From JARRKC01 sp037388505 (GTDB lineage Bacteria; Acidobacteriota; UBA6911; RPQK01; JAPXNP01): a stretch of DNA of 64,000 nt. The position numbers were made by a program, and so were the translations under genes. Positions 62,379 through 64,000 of the stretch are shown here, piece by piece (the first letter of the stretch is position 1; each line of letters begins with the position of its first letter). Location of the stretch: contig JARRKC010000003.1 of the NCBI GenBank assembly GCA_037388505.1, positions 97,634 to 161,633 on the forward strand. The letters are read 5' to 3'. Under the pieces are notes generated by a model. The model had not been told where the DNA came from. It worked only from the letters and a program-made list of their open reading frames with translations, and searched no databases.

Positions 62379-63881
62379 ATGGGAACACCGTCCACCCAAA
62401 TGAAGATGCTTGCGTTGATTTTCCTCCTCGCAGGTGCCTGCGTCGTGCGGTTTCCCGAGGACCAAGAGCAGGCCCCCAAACCACAGGTGCTCCGACAGAG
62501 CCCAAGAGACTCGCACTACCTCGAATTCAAAGGTAAACCGACGATCCTAATCACGTCAGGTGAGCATTACGGCGCGGTTCTCAATACGGACTTCGATTAT
62601 GACCGCTATCTCCAGACGCTGTCGGCGGATGGATTGAACTACACTAGGATCTTCACCGGTGGCTACGTTGAACGGGCGTCGAGTTTTGGCATCCAAAACA
62701 ACAGTCTTGCTCCCGCGAAAGACAGGCTGATCACACCCTGGGCCCGGAGTGATAAGCCCGGTTACATCAACGGCGGGAACCGCTTCGATTTGGACCAGTG
62801 GAACCCCGAGTATTTTACGCGACTCAAGGACTTTGTCAGTAAAGCGGATGAGCGTGGGATCGTCGTTGAGGTGACACTGTTTTCCTCGACTTATCAGGAT
62901 ACCAACTGGGAGTACAGCCCGCTTCATCCGAAGAACAATACGAATCTGACGGGAACGGTCGATCGCCTCAAGCTGCATACACTCGACAACGGACCGTTGC
63001 TGGCGATCCAGGAGAAGCTCGTACGTAAGCTGGTACGGGAACTGAATGCATACGACAACGTTTTTTTCGAGGTCCAGAACGAACCCTACGCGGATCGCCC
63101 AATGACCGTGGCTCCTGTCAACCCGTACTTGCTGGATTGGAAGAAGAGCTGGATGAATCGGGTGGACCTCGCCGATGAGACCTCTCTCGAGTGGCAGAAA
63201 AGGGTCGCTGCGTTCGTCGCTGACGAACAATCCCATCTTCCGGTCAAGCATCTCATCGCTCAGAACTTCTGCAATTTCCGATATTCACTCGCGAACCTGG
63301 ACGAGAACGTACGGATCTTGAATTTTCACTACGCCTTCCCTGAGGCGGTGGCGCTCAATTTCGGGTATGAGCGCGTGATGAGTTTCGACGAGTCTGGATT
63401 CTCTGGAAGCGGTGACGATGCATACCGTCAGCAAGCCTGGAGATTCGTCCTCGCGGGAGGAGGCATCTTCAACAACTTGGATTATTCGTTCTATCCCGGA
63501 GCTGAGGATGGCTCAGGCACGAACCGGGCGCCCGGGGGCGGCAGCGCGGCTCTCCGCAAACAACTGGGAATCCTCAAGAGCTTCATCGACGATTTCGATT
63601 ACCTGCGTATGGGGCCCGACCTTCGGGCAGTCCGCCTCTCGCCCGGCTGTCAGTGTCAGGTGTTGGCCAACCGTGCCCGGGAGTTCGCCATCTATGTTGA
63701 AGGCAAGTCGGAGTGCCCGGTGACCCTGAACCTCTATCCGGGCGAATGGCGTGCCGAGTGGGTGGATACCCGGGTAGGAGATGTCGTGGCCGAAGAGGCC
63801 ATCTCCGCTCATGGCCAGCCGGTTCGCCTGCAGAGCCCCCCTTTTGTTGGTGACGTCGCGCTGAGAGTCCGTCGAAAGTAA
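62379..63881 (+). CDS. Exported GH5/cellulase-like (beta/alpha)8 glycoside hydrolase
   Basis: The product (500 residues from ATG 62379) has an N-terminal export signal (MKMLALIFLLAGACVVRF). A TIM-barrel follows, starting SHYLEFKGKPTILITSGEHY. The acid/base candidate is E235 in VFFEVQNEPY and the nucleophile candidate is E338 in VMSFDESGFSG. Both are in GH-A clan positions. The last 90 residues form a beta domain (VTLNLYPGEWRAEWVDTRVG). It resembles DUF4038/cellulase-like putative glycosidases. The specificity is unknown. Neither a longer nor a shorter start has a clear ribosome binding site. Confidence 0.8.
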   Translation: MGTPSTQMKMLALIFLLAGACVVRFPEDQEQAPKPQVLRQSPRDSHYLEFKGKPTILITSGEHYGAVLNTDFDYDRYLQTLSADGLNYTRIFTGGYVERASSFGIQNNSLAPAKDRLITPWARSDKPGYINGGNRFDLDQWNPEYFTRLKDFVSKADERGIVVEVTLFSSTYQDTNWEYSPLHPKNNTNLTGTVDRLKLHTLDNGPLLAIQEKLVRKLVRELNAYDNVFFEVQNEPYADRPMTVAPVNPYLLDWKKSWMNRVDLADETSLEWQKRVAAFVADEQSHLPVKHLIAQNFCNFRYSLANLDENVRILNFHYAFPEAVALNFGYERVMSFDESGFSGSGDDAYRQQAWRFVLAGGGIFNNLDYSFYPGAEDGSGTNRAPGGGSAALRKQLGILKSFIDDFDYLRMGPDLRAVRLSPGCQCQVLANRAREFAIYVEGKSECPVTLNLYPGEWRAEWVDTRVGDVVAEEAISAHGQPVRLQSPPFVGDVALRVRRK

Positions 63882-63900
63882 ACGGGATTCAAGCTGTGCC

Positions 63901-64000
63901 TCAGATGGGGACGAAGTTGCGGCGCTGTTCCCGGAGAGCGAAGAGATTGCCGACACCGAGGGGCACGGGGTTCTTGCGCCGGGAGTAAAGGCCGGCGGCG
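63901..64000 (-). CDS. Partial gene, C-terminal end only
   Basis: The last 32 codons of a gene running into the window edge are open on the minus strand and end with TGA at 63903-63901. The visible tail contains GLYSRRKNPVPLGVGNLFAL and ends RRNFVPI. The basic, tryptophan-free tail is not enough to name a family. The frame is clean, and it converges on the glycosidase gene, so a real gene is likely. Confidence 0.4.
   Translation of the reverse strand, partial: AAGLYSRRKNPVPLGVGNLFALREQRRNFVPI

Overview
The window is GC-rich chromosomal DNA from a Gram-negative heterotroph. It most resembles Acidobacteriota (or a related soil or sediment lineage). This is inferred from the mix of gene families: BlaI-M56/TonB pair, PadR-HAAS pair, many secreted S9/S46/M28 peptidases, helix-turn-helix plus FG-GAP regulator, CE15 and DUF1080 proteins, and a tripartite RND pump with outer-membrane factor. 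No rRNA or phylogenetic marker confirms the lineage. One tRNA (Leu, anticodon UAG) is present. There is no CRISPR array, intact insertion sequence or prophage.

Layout. 0-6.5 kb: AsmA-like envelope protein, DJ-1/PfpI protein, a two-gene AhpD/CMD operon whose second gene appears to be a selenoprotein (in-frame UGA in a CxxU motif followed by a SECIS-like hairpin), a BlaI/M56-TonB pair and a LysE exporter. 6.6-16.2 kb: HDOD-GGDEF protein, S9 peptidase, CE15 esterase, CocE hydrolase, HTH-FG-GAP regulator, F420-type reductase. 16.4-25.1 kb: giant secreted metalloprotease-like protein, PadR-HAAS pair, small unknown, SagB-type dehydrogenase. 25.4-26.6 kb: non-coding stretch with a kinase remnant, a MITE-like inverted-repeat element and tRNA-Leu. 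26.6-43.9 kb: radical SAM protein, MreB, DUF1080 protein, two M28 peptidases, GNAT, metallophosphoesterase, S46 peptidase, NupC remnant, ROK protein, CDF transporter, methyltransferase. 44.2-50 kb: OMF-MFP-RND efflux operon. 50-64 kb: PAS remnant, zinc-ribbon membrane protein, a second giant repeat protein, TIM-barrel isomerase, RIC protein, deacetylase remnant, B3-type metallo-beta-lactamase, ankyrin/MBL fusion, a repeat-bearing 1.6-kb gap, DUF4242 protein and a GH5-like hydrolase.

Functionally the window reads as scavenging of peptides and plant polysaccharides (exported peptidases, glucuronoyl esterase-like, DUF1080 and glycosidase-like proteins), with envelope defence (RND pump, CDF, B3 MBL, BlaI/M56) and oxidative/nitrosative stress repair (AhpD-like selenoprotein, DJ-1, RIC). 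Intergenic DNA is unusually rich in repeats: three related composite G/A-rich elements, a 108-bp palindromic tandem duplication, a 39-bp tandem repeat and several long hairpins. At least four decayed gene fragments are scattered through it.

The observation most worth following is the AhpD-like selenoprotein at 3337-3930, which conventional gene calling splits into two short open frames.
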